NCBI GenBank assembly: GCA_964495885.1
Contig: CAZBWO010000016.1
Location: forward strand, 1-64,000
Direction of reading: 5' to 3'
Origin: PALG01 sp964495885
GTDB taxonomy: Bacteria; Bacteroidota; Bacteroidia; Flavobacteriales; Flavobacteriaceae
DNA length: 64,000 nt
Part shown: positions 1-8,846 of the stretch, piece by piece
Layout of the letters: each line of letters opens with the position of its first letter
Position numbering within the stretch: the first letter of the stretch is position 1
The notes under the pieces: generated by a model
What the model saw: the letters and a program-made list of their open reading frames with translations, nothing else
Databases searched by the model: none
Told to the model about the DNA's origin: nothing
Position numbers and translations under genes: made by a program

Positions 1-278
1 TTCTATTTATAGATTAATAATGAACAAAGCGCTTTGTTTCTTTTTGTTGAATTCTCGAAATAAAAGTAAAAAGAAAGAAAATATTAGATGGATTTTGTTT
101 AAATATTTTATTCACAAATAACTGATAAACAGCTAAATAAGTTCATTTAAGCGCAAATGAACCCAAAATTCACGAAGCTCATAAATTAAAGTTGTAAAAC
201 GTTTGATTTGAAAGTAAATAAAATGAGCCTAAATGTTGAAATATGAAGTTATTAACAGCAAAAACCTTAAAAGGAGTA
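1..278. other. AT-rich non-coding stretch downstream of the integrase
   Basis: No convincing open reading frame, tRNA cloverleaf or second copy of the mnmE 3' end was found by eye. The stretch is strongly AT-rich and follows the 3' end of the integrase gene, so it is probably the interior of whatever element the integrase belongs to. Confidence 0.5.
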
Positions 279-1439
279 TTATTCAATGTTTTCAAGTTCT
301 AGTTTTGGTACTAAATGCGCAGCTTCTTTCATTTTTTTATCAATAATTTTGGCATAAATCTCTGTAGTTCTTATTTCTTTGTGTCCTAGTCTTTTAGAAA
401 CTGTATATATATCAGCTCCATTTTCTAAAAGTAGAACAGCATTCGTATGTCTGGCGGAATGAAAAGTAATATGTTTAGTAATACCAGCAAACATACACCA
501 TCGCAATAATTTTAGATTCATATGGGCACTATAATGAAGATTGGTAAACACGCGATCATTTGGTTCTTTCCGTTCTCCAAGCAATTCTCTTGCTTGTTTA
601 GAAATATATAAATACTCCATCCCTTCCGTTTTTTTCTGCTTGAAAATGATACGAAAGATTTCATTTCCTGAACTATCTATTCCTTCGTTTCTTACTTCAG
701 ACCAAGTTAATTTATTGATATCCGACCATCTTATACCGGTTAGTGCTGAAAATAGAAAGGCAGACTTTAATACCTTTACTTCACAAGGGGTTCTCGAGAG
801 TTTTTGTAATTCTTCAGAAGTTAAATATTCTCTTTTGGATTCTGCCATGGTAAACCCTTTGACCTTCGTTATTAGGTTTTCTTTCATATAGCCTTCGTCA
901 AAAGCAGCTCGTAATGCAGCTTTAAACTTGTTAAAGTAGGTGTGCTTTGTGTTTTGTGCTAGATTCTTATTGCCTTTAGTTACTGCTACAGTATTCAAAT
1001 ATTTCTTGAACCCTTTTATGAAATCAATATCTACATCATTAAAGGTTATGTGTTTAGGACAATACTTTTCTAAGTGCTTTTGTGCAGCTTCCCAATTGTC
1101 ATAATTCCCTTTTGTCTCATAGCGTTCCTCTTTCTTTTGTTCATAAAAGTCTAATAAAGTAGTCTTACCTTTATGTTCACTCCGAATTCTGTACTTTCCT
1201 TGGTAAACTTCTGCTTTCCTGATTGCAAGAATTTGCTCAGCTAATTGGAGTTGCTCTTTATTCTTCTTCTTTTCAATGGCTGATTTTGGGTTAGTAACTA
1301 AATAGAGTTGTAAATACTCGTAATCTCTAAGGTGTTTAATTTTTCCGCTGTCTAGGGTTTGTATGCCTTTATAATATTCAATATATAGACTTAGTTTTCC
1401 TGTCCTTAATTTTTTCTTTCTTAAATGAACTTTTAACAT
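279..1439 (-). CDS. Tyrosine-type site-specific recombinase (integrase)
   Basis: A phage/conjugative-element integrase of the Bacteroidota type, 386 residues from the ATG at 1439. The N-terminus is an arm-type DNA-binding domain (about residues 1-85), followed by a SAM-like core-binding domain (about 95-190) and the catalytic domain. Catalytic residues are visible: Arg in ALTGIR (R237), the HSAR box (H327, R330), His in LGHKE (H353) and the nucleophile Tyr in EIYAKI (Y362). An upstream in-frame GTG at 1478 would add 13 residues, but that stretch is made of the GACACA repeats of the leader, so the ATG is preferred. The gene ends 160 bp inside the stop of mnmE on the same strand and is AT-richer than its neighbours. 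It probably integrates an element at the mnmE 3' end; the cargo is outside the window. Confidence 0.93.
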   Translation of the reverse strand: MLKVHLRKKKLRTGKLSLYIEYYKGIQTLDSGKIKHLRDYEYLQLYLVTNPKSAIEKKKNKEQLQLAEQILAIRKAEVYQGKYRIRSEHKGKTTLLDFYEQKKEERYETKGNYDNWEAAQKHLEKYCPKHITFNDVDIDFIKGFKKYLNTVAVTKGNKNLAQNTKHTYFNKFKAALRAAFDEGYMKENLITKVKGFTMAESKREYLTSEELQKLSRTPCEVKVLKSAFLFSALTGIRWSDINKLTWSEVRNEGIDSSGNEIFRIIFKQKKTEGMEYLYISKQARELLGERKEPNDRVFTNLHYSAHMNLKLLRWCMFAGITKHITFHSARHTNAVLLLENGADIYTVSKRLGHKEIRTTEIYAKIIDKKMKEAAHLVPKLELENIE

Positions 1440-1442
1440 AAC

Positions 1443-1533
1443 GACACACTTTTTTGTGTCTCGCCAAATATGCGACACACATGAGACACAATAAAAGTAC
1501 GAATATTATTAAATCAAAGGAAAGAAAGACACA
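1443..1533. repeat. Cluster of five GACACA/TGTGTC motifs in the integrase leader
   Basis: The hexamer GACACA occurs at 1443, 1474, 1485 and 1528 and inverted as TGTGTC at 1455. Five copies in about 90 bp between integrase and mnmE is far more than chance. Position and repetition suggest arm-type binding sites for the integrase or its accessory factor, which would also let the protein control its own promoter. This role is inferred; only the repeats are seen. Confidence 0.6.
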
Positions 1534-1600
1534 AAAAGTTTTTAACAATCATTTGATTTACAGTTATTTAAATACAAATGGAACCAAATAAAATTAATAT

Positions 1601-3010
1601 CTATTTTCCGATGCAAAAATTGGCAAAAATATTGCCCAACAGTTCGTCATTAGTGATTTCCCCAGTGATTTCCCCTAGGTGATATAGTGCCTCTTTGATA
1701 TCTATGGCCAATAAATCGCTACTCAAGTCTTCATCCATGCCTTCGCGTACTTTTAGGATGGCTTCCAGCGCTTTTAACAAAGCATCGTAGTGCCTGGTAT
1801 TGGTTACCAAAGTTTCATCATTGCGTAGGGCGCCGGTATTTACGAATTCCAATAGGGTTTCTTCTAAGGAGGTAATGCCTTCCCCAGTTTTAGCAGAAAG
1901 TAGGAGGTAGCGAACTTTATCGCCCTTCGCTTGTTGAAGGCTCTCCAATAAAGTCCCTTTTTCTTCTTCGGAAAGGGCATCTGCCTTATTGAGGACAATC
2001 ACCAAAGGTTTCTGAGGGTATTTATTTTTGATCTTTTCAATTTCTACGGAAAGGGCTTCCCGGTCAAGAAGGTATTTTTGGGCAGGGAGCATCAACACCA
2101 CTACCTGTGCCTGTTCCATCTTCTGAAACGTTTTTTTAATCCCCAGCCCTTCAATGGTATCAGCAGTTTCCCGTATGCCCGCGGTATCAATAAACCGGAA
2201 ACCAATTCCACCTAGTACAATTTCATCTTCAATGGTATCGCGGGTAGTACCTGCAATGTCACTTACAATGGCGCGCTCCTCATTCAATAGTGCATTAAGC
2301 AGGGTACTTTTACCTACATTGGGTTCGCCTACAATAGCTACGGGGATACCATTTTTCAACACATTCCCAACAGAGAAGGAGTCAATTAGTCGTTTCAGAA
2401 CGGCCTGTATACGTTGCAATAGGGCTTCAAATTCACTTCGGTCTGCGAATTCCACATCTTCTTCGGAAAAATCCAATTCCAATTCCATCAAGGAAGCAAA
2501 GTTCAACAGTTCCTGCCGAAGCTGGGCAATTTCCGAAGAAAACCCACCCCGCATTTGCTGCAAGGCCAATTGATGCGACGCCTGTGAGTCTGAAGCTATC
2601 AAGTCGGCTACAGCCTCTGCTTGGCTTAAGTCCATTTTTCCCTGTAAAAAGGCCCGTAAGGTAAACTCCCCGGGTTTCGCCATTCTAGCTCCCTTCCGAA
2701 GACATAATTGAATGATTTCCTGTTGAATATATGGGCTCCCATGGCAGGAGAGCTCCACCACGTCTTCGCCTGTGTAACTGTGAGGGTTTTTGAATATCGT
2801 AGCCAAGACTTCATCCAAGGTTCGGTTTCCATCCTTGATATGGCCTAAATGTACCGTATGGGTAGGCTGCTCTTGCAAGACTTTCCCAGATACAGAAACA
2901 AATAATGAGGAGGCAATAGTTATGGCTTCCTTCCCCGAAAGCCGGATCACGGCAATAGCACCTGCTCCTGCAGGGGTGGCCAATGCTACGATGGTGTCAT
3001 CATATACCAT
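1601..3010 (-). CDS. mnmE: tRNA uridine-34 5-carboxymethylaminomethylation GTPase MnmE
   Basis: GTPase that, with MnmG, installs the carboxymethylaminomethyl group on wobble uridine 34 of certain tRNAs, using a methylene-tetrahydrofolate-derived carbon. At 469 residues it has normal length. The N-terminal folate-binding domain (about 1-120) precedes a helical domain into which the G domain is inserted: P-loop GEPNVGKS (228-235), DTAG (275-278) and NKAD (341-344). The protein ends in the invariant FCIGK, whose cysteine is essential in the family. It is the last gene of the long minus-strand run, 17 nt after the symporter. Its 3' end is the attachment site of genomic islands in other bacteria, and here an integrase lies just beyond it. 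Confidence 0.98.
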   Translation of the reverse strand: MVYDDTIVALATPAGAGAIAVIRLSGKEAITIASSLFVSVSGKVLQEQPTHTVHLGHIKDGNRTLDEVLATIFKNPHSYTGEDVVELSCHGSPYIQQEIIQLCLRKGARMAKPGEFTLRAFLQGKMDLSQAEAVADLIASDSQASHQLALQQMRGGFSSEIAQLRQELLNFASLMELELDFSEEDVEFADRSEFEALLQRIQAVLKRLIDSFSVGNVLKNGIPVAIVGEPNVGKSTLLNALLNEERAIVSDIAGTTRDTIEDEIVLGGIGFRFIDTAGIRETADTIEGLGIKKTFQKMEQAQVVVLMLPAQKYLLDREALSVEIEKIKNKYPQKPLVIVLNKADALSEEEKGTLLESLQQAKGDKVRYLLLSAKTGEGITSLEETLLEFVNTGALRNDETLVTNTRHYDALLKALEAILKVREGMDEDLSSDLLAIDIKEALYHLGEITGEITNDELLGNIFANFCIGK

Positions 3011-3027
3011 AGGGACAAAAGTACAAA

Positions 3028-4710
3028 TTACCCGTCACTATCTATCCCTCTAATCCCCTGAAAGATGACCGCAAGGATCATCACCAACAACGCACCAACC
3101 ACATTCAGCCATAAGTAAGGCATCAAATCAATGTACCAAACCACAATGATAATGACTTGCGTAAGGATAGCGGCCCAAAAGGTGGCGGTAGCTTTTACAA
3201 AACGTACAAAGAAAGCCAATAGGAAGACGCCAAGGATGTTTCCATAGAAAATAGAACCAATAATATTCACCAACTGTATAAGGTTGTCAAATAAATTGGC
3301 AGTACAGGCTACGATAATGGCAATCACCCCCCAAAGAAAAGTAAACCAACGGGAAGCCGTTACGTAATGGCGTTCTGTTTGCCCGGGGACATTCCGTTTG
3401 TAGAGATCAATAGCAGTGGTAGATCCCAAGGCATTTAATTCACTAGCGGTGGAAGACATAGCAGCACTAAGAATAACCGCCAGTAATAACCCAATGAGGC
3501 CAATGGGTAACTGATTCAGGATAAAATGGATAAACACATAATCCTTATCGTTGGTTTCGGCATTGGGATTGGCTTGTTTGATCAATAGTTTCGATTGGTT
3601 CCGAAGGTCTGTTTCGGTTTCCCGAAGTTGGGCTATTTTGCCTTTTAGGCTAGTTTGTTCCGAAAGGTCTTCAGTACGGGCGTATTGTAACTGATAGGCT
3701 TTTATATCTTCTTGAAGGATGGTTTTTTCGGCTTCCAAGGTTTGGTATTCCTGTGCATATTCCGAAGCCATCACATCTTTTACCGCCGAAGGATTAAAGT
3801 TTAATGGGGAAGTGTTGAACTGGTAAAATACGAACACCATTACCCCAATAAACAAAATAAAGAACTGCATGGGGACTTTTAGAAAGCCGTTCATAATCAA
3901 TCCCATCTGACTCTGCTTGACACTTTGTCCAGATAAGTAGCGTTGCACTTGGCTTTGGTCTGTCCCAAAATAGGAAAGCGCTAGGAAGCTACCTCCAATA
4001 ATCCCACTCCAGAAGGTATACCGGTTTTCAAAATCAAAGGAAAAATCAAGGATATCCATCTTCCCGCCGGCACCTGCTATTTCCAGTGCTTTACCCATGG
4101 ATACATCCAATGGTAAGTAATTCAGGATAATTAAAAAGGCGGCTAGAAGTCCTCCAAAAATAACCCCCATTTGTTGTTTTTGGGTAATGCTCACTGCTTT
4201 GGTTCCTCCACTTACGGTATAAATAATAACCAAAATACCAATGATGATATTTAAGTAGATAAGATTCCATCCCAATACGGCAGAAAGAATAATGGAAGGG
4301 GCAAAGATGGTAATCCCAGCGGCAAGCCCGCGTTGAATCAAAAAGATAATGGCTGTGAGAGTACGCGTCTTTAAATCAAATCGACCTTCAAGGTATTCAT
4401 AGGCCGTAAAGACCTTCATTTTGTGGTACAACGGAATAAAGACCAGACAGATGACTACCATGGCGAGGGGCAATCCAAAGTAAAATTGCACAAATCCCAT
4501 CCCATCATGAAAAGCTTGCCCTGGTGTAGAGAGGAATGTAATGGCACTGGCTTGGGTAGCCATAACGCTTAACCCAATGGTCCACCACCTTGCCTGATTT
4601 CCACCTTTTAGGAAGTCGGTAACCGTTTTATTCCCACGGGCTTTGTAGGTACCATAGAGTACGATAAAGGTGAGCGTTCCTAGTAAGACAATCCAATCAA
4701 TATAGGTCAT
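3028..4710 (-). CDS. Sodium:solute symporter family transporter
   Basis: Inner-membrane Na+-coupled symporter of the SSS family, 560 residues with about 13 membrane segments. Family-like segments are visible, including the N-terminal GGNQARWWTIGLS stretch and the SYFGTDQSQVQRY stretch near 246-258. Between membrane segments, residues of about 310-390 form a charged insert rich in Glu, Gln and Leu, predicted as a coiled-coil hairpin and longer than in most SSS proteins. The substrate cannot be read from sequence; the linked PIG-L-type deacetylase makes a sugar or N-acylated sugar derivative plausible. Its ATG overlaps the TGA of the preceding 43-residue gene by 4 nt, so the two are probably translationally coupled. 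Confidence 0.93.
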   Translation of the reverse strand: MTYIDWIVLLGTLTFIVLYGTYKARGNKTVTDFLKGGNQARWWTIGLSVMATQASAITFLSTPGQAFHDGMGFVQFYFGLPLAMVVICLVFIPLYHKMKVFTAYEYLEGRFDLKTRTLTAIIFLIQRGLAAGITIFAPSIILSAVLGWNLIYLNIIIGILVIIYTVSGGTKAVSITQKQQMGVIFGGLLAAFLIILNYLPLDVSMGKALEIAGAGGKMDILDFSFDFENRYTFWSGIIGGSFLALSYFGTDQSQVQRYLSGQSVKQSQMGLIMNGFLKVPMQFFILFIGVMVFVFYQFNTSPLNFNPSAVKDVMASEYAQEYQTLEAEKTILQEDIKAYQLQYARTEDLSEQTSLKGKIAQLRETETDLRNQSKLLIKQANPNAETNDKDYVFIHFILNQLPIGLIGLLLAVILSAAMSSTASELNALGSTTAIDLYKRNVPGQTERHYVTASRWFTFLWGVIAIIVACTANLFDNLIQLVNIIGSIFYGNILGVFLLAFFVRFVKATATFWAAILTQVIIIVVWYIDLMPYLWLNVVGALLVMILAVIFQGIRGIDSDG

Positions 4711-4838
4711 TCACCAAAAGTTTTCATGATGTAATAAAATAGGATAATGTACCCGGCATTAAACAATAGCAACAGGGTATATTTCCACTTCCATGTAAAT
4801 TTTACATTTTCTGTAATAGGGGGCTTTTCTTCTTCCAT
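4707..4838 (-). CDS. 43-residue single-pass membrane protein between deacetylase and symporter
   Basis: A short gene reading MEEEKPPITENV at the start, then a basic-aromatic stretch (WKWKY), one hydrophobic segment of about 20 residues ending YYIM, and a short KTFGE tail. The start ATG overlaps the TAA of the PIG-L gene by one base (TAATG), and its stop overlaps the ATG of the symporter (ATGA). This double coupling strongly supports that it is translated. The acidic N-terminus and positive residues before the helix predict one membrane span. I do not recognise a named family. Its position suggests a small accessory subunit of the symporter, as some SSS transporters have, but that is inference. 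Confidence 0.85.
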   Translation of the reverse strand: MEEEKPPITENVKFTWKWKYTLLLLFNAGYIILFYYIMKTFGE

Positions 4839-7345
4839 TATTTTCCTAAAGATAATAAGTTGGCAAATAAACGATAGGCTCCAGCTACGCCGGCTGGTAG
4901 CTCCCTAAAGAAACTTAGCCCTGTATAAACGTAGTATCCTTTTCCGTGTTGTGCAATCAATAAAGATCCTTTTGACGGACTTTCCCCGGGGTCATTCATT
5001 TCAAGGATTGGGGTATAGGCCTCATCCCATTGATTGGGAAAGTACAAGCCACGTTCCTGTACCCAATTTTCAAAATCGGTAGATGAAATCTTGTTAGGGC
5101 TATTTAATACCGGATGATTTTTGGCCAATAAGGTAACAGTGGCAAATTCATCAGTTACACGGTCACGCGATAATTGCAAAGGGTAGGGGCCATAATTTTC
5201 AGAAACCAATCCTCTTGAGGTATTGTATTGTACGATAACCGTTCCACCTTGTGCTACATAGTCGTTTAGTACAGTTTGTTTGAAGGCCATTTCGGGAACC
5301 GTGTTGTAGGCCCTAATACCAATGACGACAGCATCAAAACCTTTTAAAGATTCCACTGTAATTGTTGCTGGGTCTAAAGTGGTTACGGTATAGCCAATAT
5401 GTTTTAGGCTTTCAGGAATGGCATCGCCAGCTCCTTCAATATAGCCAATACGTTCCCCTTTCTTTTCAATAGGAATACGAACTACTTTGGTTTGGGCAGG
5501 AAGCAATACTTTTTGCAATGGGAGATGATCATAGTCAATTTCAAATAATTCCTTGTCGCTAAACACATCCCCAACATGCATTAATGGTTTTACATATCCC
5601 TCCGCTTGGTCTTTTGGTGGAGTTACCGAAAATACAACTGTTTGGCTACTCCCTTTACGCCCCAATGAAAAGGTGTGTTGTGACGGTTTCACAATCCAGC
5701 CTTTTGGATGTTGAAGCGTAATGGTACCCGTGATATTCTCCTTTCCTGCTTTTACGGTCACGGGAATTTCTTTGGCATTGGTATTGGAGAATATGGTTAC
5801 TTTCTCCGGAAGGGAGGCGGTTACAACTGGAAGCACCTCAAAAGGTTGATATACTTCTCCTTTTACGGGATCATTGTATTTATAGGTAATGTTTTTGGTA
5901 ATCTCTATGGGTTTTCCTTCAATGGTAAGTGAAAATGTAACCGGAAAAGGCATGGGTCTTTCTGGTGTACCAATTAATTCAGGATTTGTCACCTTGTACA
6001 TTCCTAAAGTACCTTCAGATTCCAACCAATACGGGGTAGTGAAATGATTCACATTGAACGTGTTTTCCACACTACTTACTTGATACGGATTATTAAAAGT
6101 AAGGGGAGTGGGAGCCAAACTCGTGGGAAACTGTACAATGGCCGATTGTACTGCATTAAGTGCAATCTTAGCTCCAGATCTATTGATGGCTTCAATGGTG
6201 ATGCTCACGTTTTCCCCAGGAACCACAGAGGCTTCACTGGCCACTGCTTCCAAATAGAGTCCGCTGCAATGACCAATTAATTGGGAAAGTGCTTCCAGTT
6301 TAATGGATTTCCAGTGGCTGTCTGGTAGTTTTGAAAGCAATTGATAGGCCTCCACCAATTGAGGTATATGCTGGGATGGGTCTTTAAAATTGAAATTGTT
6401 TTCTACTGAATACAGAATATCTCCTATGGGTTTTCCACCCTCTAGGCGTGACCAGGAAGTATCAATACCTTCAAATAAATTTGTTTTGTCTTTTGGAAGT
6501 GGACCTTTCAGCAGCTCCAGGTATTCTTCTTGAGTACCTCGGGAACCGGTGCTTCCGAAGCCTTGCGATTTATGCATACTTCTACTTAACGAAGCGATTT
6601 CTCCATTGGAAAGCCCTAAGTTGGGATAGTAGTTTCCAGTTTCCACAGCAACCAAATTGGTCTTGTCTGCTTTTTCAAAGTTTTCCCTGCTTCCATAGAA
6701 CCACCACGAAGTGTTAAAAAACAATCGCTTAGGTTGCCATGTACCGTAAGCTTCCGCTGTTTTTGGGTATTGCGATGCATCCCCAACCAAATCAAAAGCT
6801 TCTACACTTAGCATGGCAGAGGAAGTATGATGGCCATGTGTTGTACCGGGGGTTCGGTGGTTAAAGCGGTTAATGACAATATCTGGTTTAAAGTTTCTAA
6901 TCACGCGTACCACATCACTCAAAACTTCTTCCTTGTTCCAAATTTCAAGGGTTTCCTCCGGATTTTTGGAATATCCAAAATCATTGGCACGGGTAAAAAA
7001 CTGTTGGCCTCCATCAATACGCCGTGCAGCGAGAAGCTCTTGCGTTCTAATAACACCCAATAGTTCACGGAGTTCAGGCCCGACAAGGTTTTGTCCACCA
7101 TCTCCTCTTGTGAGGGAGAGATAGGCAGTCTGTGCTTTCACATCATTGGAAAGGTAAGAAATGAGTCGGGTGTTTTCATCATCGGGGTGTGCTGCAATGT
7201 AGAGGGCAGATCCTAAAAAGTTAAGCTTTTGTAATTCCTGATAAATTTCTGAAGCGGTTGGTTTTTGAGGGGATTGTGCTACAGAGGGCAGCATAAACCC
7301 AATGCACAAAATATATAATATGGTTAATTGGTATCTAAAGGTCAT
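4838..7345 (-). CDS. Exported PIG-L/LmbE-family deacetylase with C-terminal ThuA-like domain
   Basis: An 835-residue secreted zinc deacetylase. A signal peptide (about 1-24, ending SVAQ) leads to a PIG-L domain (about 35-300) with the zinc/catalytic motif AHPDDE (H53, D55-56) and the distal HGHH ligands (170-173). The middle (about 350-610) is beta-rich, with Ig-like or NEW3-like features. The C-terminus (about 640-835) resembles a ThuA/class I amidotransferase-like fold (GIRAYNTVPE, GGTVIVQYNTSRG). Family members remove acetyl groups from N-acetylglucosamine derivatives; this large exported form probably acts on envelope or extracellular sugars, substrate unknown. It is 3 nt downstream of the MscS gene and coupled to the small membrane protein and symporter. 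Confidence 0.9.
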   Translation of the reverse strand: MTFRYQLTILYILCIGFMLPSVAQSPQKPTASEIYQELQKLNFLGSALYIAAHPDDENTRLISYLSNDVKAQTAYLSLTRGDGGQNLVGPELRELLGVIRTQELLAARRIDGGQQFFTRANDFGYSKNPEETLEIWNKEEVLSDVVRVIRNFKPDIVINRFNHRTPGTTHGHHTSSAMLSVEAFDLVGDASQYPKTAEAYGTWQPKRLFFNTSWWFYGSRENFEKADKTNLVAVETGNYYPNLGLSNGEIASLSRSMHKSQGFGSTGSRGTQEEYLELLKGPLPKDKTNLFEGIDTSWSRLEGGKPIGDILYSVENNFNFKDPSQHIPQLVEAYQLLSKLPDSHWKSIKLEALSQLIGHCSGLYLEAVASEASVVPGENVSITIEAINRSGAKIALNAVQSAIVQFPTSLAPTPLTFNNPYQVSSVENTFNVNHFTTPYWLESEGTLGMYKVTNPELIGTPERPMPFPVTFSLTIEGKPIEITKNITYKYNDPVKGEVYQPFEVLPVVTASLPEKVTIFSNTNAKEIPVTVKAGKENITGTITLQHPKGWIVKPSQHTFSLGRKGSSQTVVFSVTPPKDQAEGYVKPLMHVGDVFSDKELFEIDYDHLPLQKVLLPAQTKVVRIPIEKKGERIGYIEGAGDAIPESLKHIGYTVTTLDPATITVESLKGFDAVVIGIRAYNTVPEMAFKQTVLNDYVAQGGTVIVQYNTSRGLVSENYGPYPLQLSRDRVTDEFATVTLLAKNHPVLNSPNKISSTDFENWVQERGLYFPNQWDEAYTPILEMNDPGESPSKGSLLIAQHGKGYYVYTGLSFFRELPAGVAGAYRLFANLLSLGK

Positions 7346-7348
7346 AAA

Positions 7349-7906
7349 TTAATCGCTTATATGATTTGACAGGTTTTTGTCTTCATCGTTTAAAAATTCT
7401 TCTACTTCATCTGGTTTCACCACACTTACCCCTTTTTGAAGGATTAAACTATTGGGGTAGGTAATCAATCGGTGATCTGGTGTTTTCAATAGCACATGGA
7501 AGCCCCTAATGTCCTCTATGGTGCCTTGGTAATCATATTCCTTGTCATGAATAATGATGTAATCCCCAATCTTATAGGGAAAAGTAAAAAACATGATGAT
7601 TCCGCTGGTGATATTGCTCAAAATAGACCATTGCGCAAAGAAGGCAATCCCTATCACGGCAAAAACTGAAGAAAGCACAAAGCCCACATCTTCAAATTGC
7701 ACTCCCCAGATTAGGGTGAGGCTTAATATGATTCCAAACACAATGCAAAAACCAATGTATTTTACGATGAGCCCGGTTCGTTGTTCTACTTTTTCAGATT
7801 TTTTGGCAAAGCGTTTTACCACGGTTACCAAAATCCATCGTAACAATAAGTGCGCAAGAATGATACTTGCCGATAAGATAATTTCAAAAGAATACTTTTC
7901 CCACAT
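7349..7906 (-). CDS. Small mechanosensitive ion channel (MscS) family protein
   Basis: A 185-residue inner-membrane protein with three hydrophobic segments in the first 110 residues followed by an MscS beta-domain (TFPYKIGDYIIIHD, GTIEDIRGFHVLLKT, and a conserved PNS motif near 152). It lacks the long C-terminal domain of E. coli MscS and is close to the minimal channel. Family function is relief of osmotic pressure; short forms such as this may instead have a signalling or ion-homeostasis role. It sits 3 nt from both neighbours, inside the long minus-strand run. Confidence 0.9.
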   Translation of the reverse strand: MWEKYSFEIILSASIILAHLLLRWILVTVVKRFAKKSEKVEQRTGLIVKYIGFCIVFGIILSLTLIWGVQFEDVGFVLSSVFAVIGIAFFAQWSILSNITSGIIMFFTFPYKIGDYIIIHDKEYDYQGTIEDIRGFHVLLKTPDHRLITYPNSLILQKGVSVVKPDEVEEFLNDEDKNLSNHISD

Positions 7907-7909
7907 AAA

Positions 7910-8815
7910 TTATAAATCAAGACTATCCCTTAAATATTCAAAATTAGGCGCGTTTTGTGTCCAGTAGGCAGTCCGCATTCGTTTCAGTTTTTGTGCCGTC
8001 GTTTTAAGTCCGTTGGCATGCGTTTCTTCCCAGCGTTCAATTTCATACGGAAAGGTACTACTGAAATAAATCATCAACCCCCTTTTCAACTCTTGGTAGG
8101 TAAGGGTATAAGTAGCAATAGAATCGCCTTGCATCAATTTTCCATAGGCTTGGTGCGGTGCAATTTGCTGATGGCTCATCCTAAAAAACTCCATACTTGG
8201 GATGATGTTTACATCTCCAGTGGGAAGTTCTTCGGGGTTGATACGGATGAGCGTCCAAAGTTCATCTTCCAGCCACGTTTTTTCAAGGGATAATTTTTGA
8301 TCTGCCTCACCCTGGAAATACGAATGGGAAGTAATTTCAAAGGCATCCTTGTTATTAAGTTGTATATAGACATGCCCACACCATTCCTGCATAGAATGGG
8401 AAAGCTTAATAGCATGGGAAGTAACATGCGTAGGCTGAAAGACACTGGTCATTACCGAATACGGATATATTCCCGTGACGTACTTTTTGGTTTGGTTAAG
8501 TTTCATCACAGGGATGTTGCCCTCTTGTTGGTTGTTGGCCTTTACCTGCACTTCAGGTAAAAAGTCCTCGGTCACATAAATATTCACTGCTTTGCCATCC
8601 CGAAGGGCTCCATAGCGTTCTTGGGTGAGTTGATAGGAAGTGATTTCGGCTTTGCCCGCATACCAATAGTCTCCAAATTGTTGCGGTAATTCCCTGGACA
8701 CCGAATACTCGTTCTCCAAGGCTTCAGGGATGAGGTTTTTTTCAGAATTCTTGCAACCTGAAAAAAAGAACACCCCAACACATAATAAAAGAAAGGAAAA
8801 GTTAGTTTGGCCCAT
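7910..8815 (-). CDS. Conserved lipoprotein of unknown function
   Basis: A 301-residue protein from the ATG at 8815. The signal peptide has a hydrophobic core and a lipobox FFSGC, so the mature protein should be lipid-anchored at Cys23 or so. The body is a mixed alpha/beta sequence with several Trp/Tyr-rich stretches (FGDYWYAGKAEITSY at about 42-56, MQEWCGHVYIQL near 143) and no motif I recognise. A longer reading frame from 8860 overlaps the Maf gene, but the lipobox spacing fits the ATG at 8815. It follows the Maf gene by 31 nt and precedes the MscS gene by 3 nt. No specific function can be assigned. Confidence 0.85.
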   Translation of the reverse strand: MGQTNFSFLLLCVGVFFFSGCKNSEKNLIPEALENEYSVSRELPQQFGDYWYAGKAEITSYQLTQERYGALRDGKAVNIYVTEDFLPEVQVKANNQQEGNIPVMKLNQTKKYVTGIYPYSVMTSVFQPTHVTSHAIKLSHSMQEWCGHVYIQLNNKDAFEITSHSYFQGEADQKLSLEKTWLEDELWTLIRINPEELPTGDVNIIPSMEFFRMSHQQIAPHQAYGKLMQGDSIATYTLTYQELKRGLMIYFSSTFPYEIERWEETHANGLKTTAQKLKRMRTAYWTQNAPNFEYLRDSLDL

Positions 8816-8846
8816 ACGCAGACTTTTCAGTAAAATTAACATAAAA

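Noticed and set aside
1..278. tRNA gene as the integrase target
   Set aside because: No cloverleaf could be folded by eye; the mnmE 3' end is the better target candidate.
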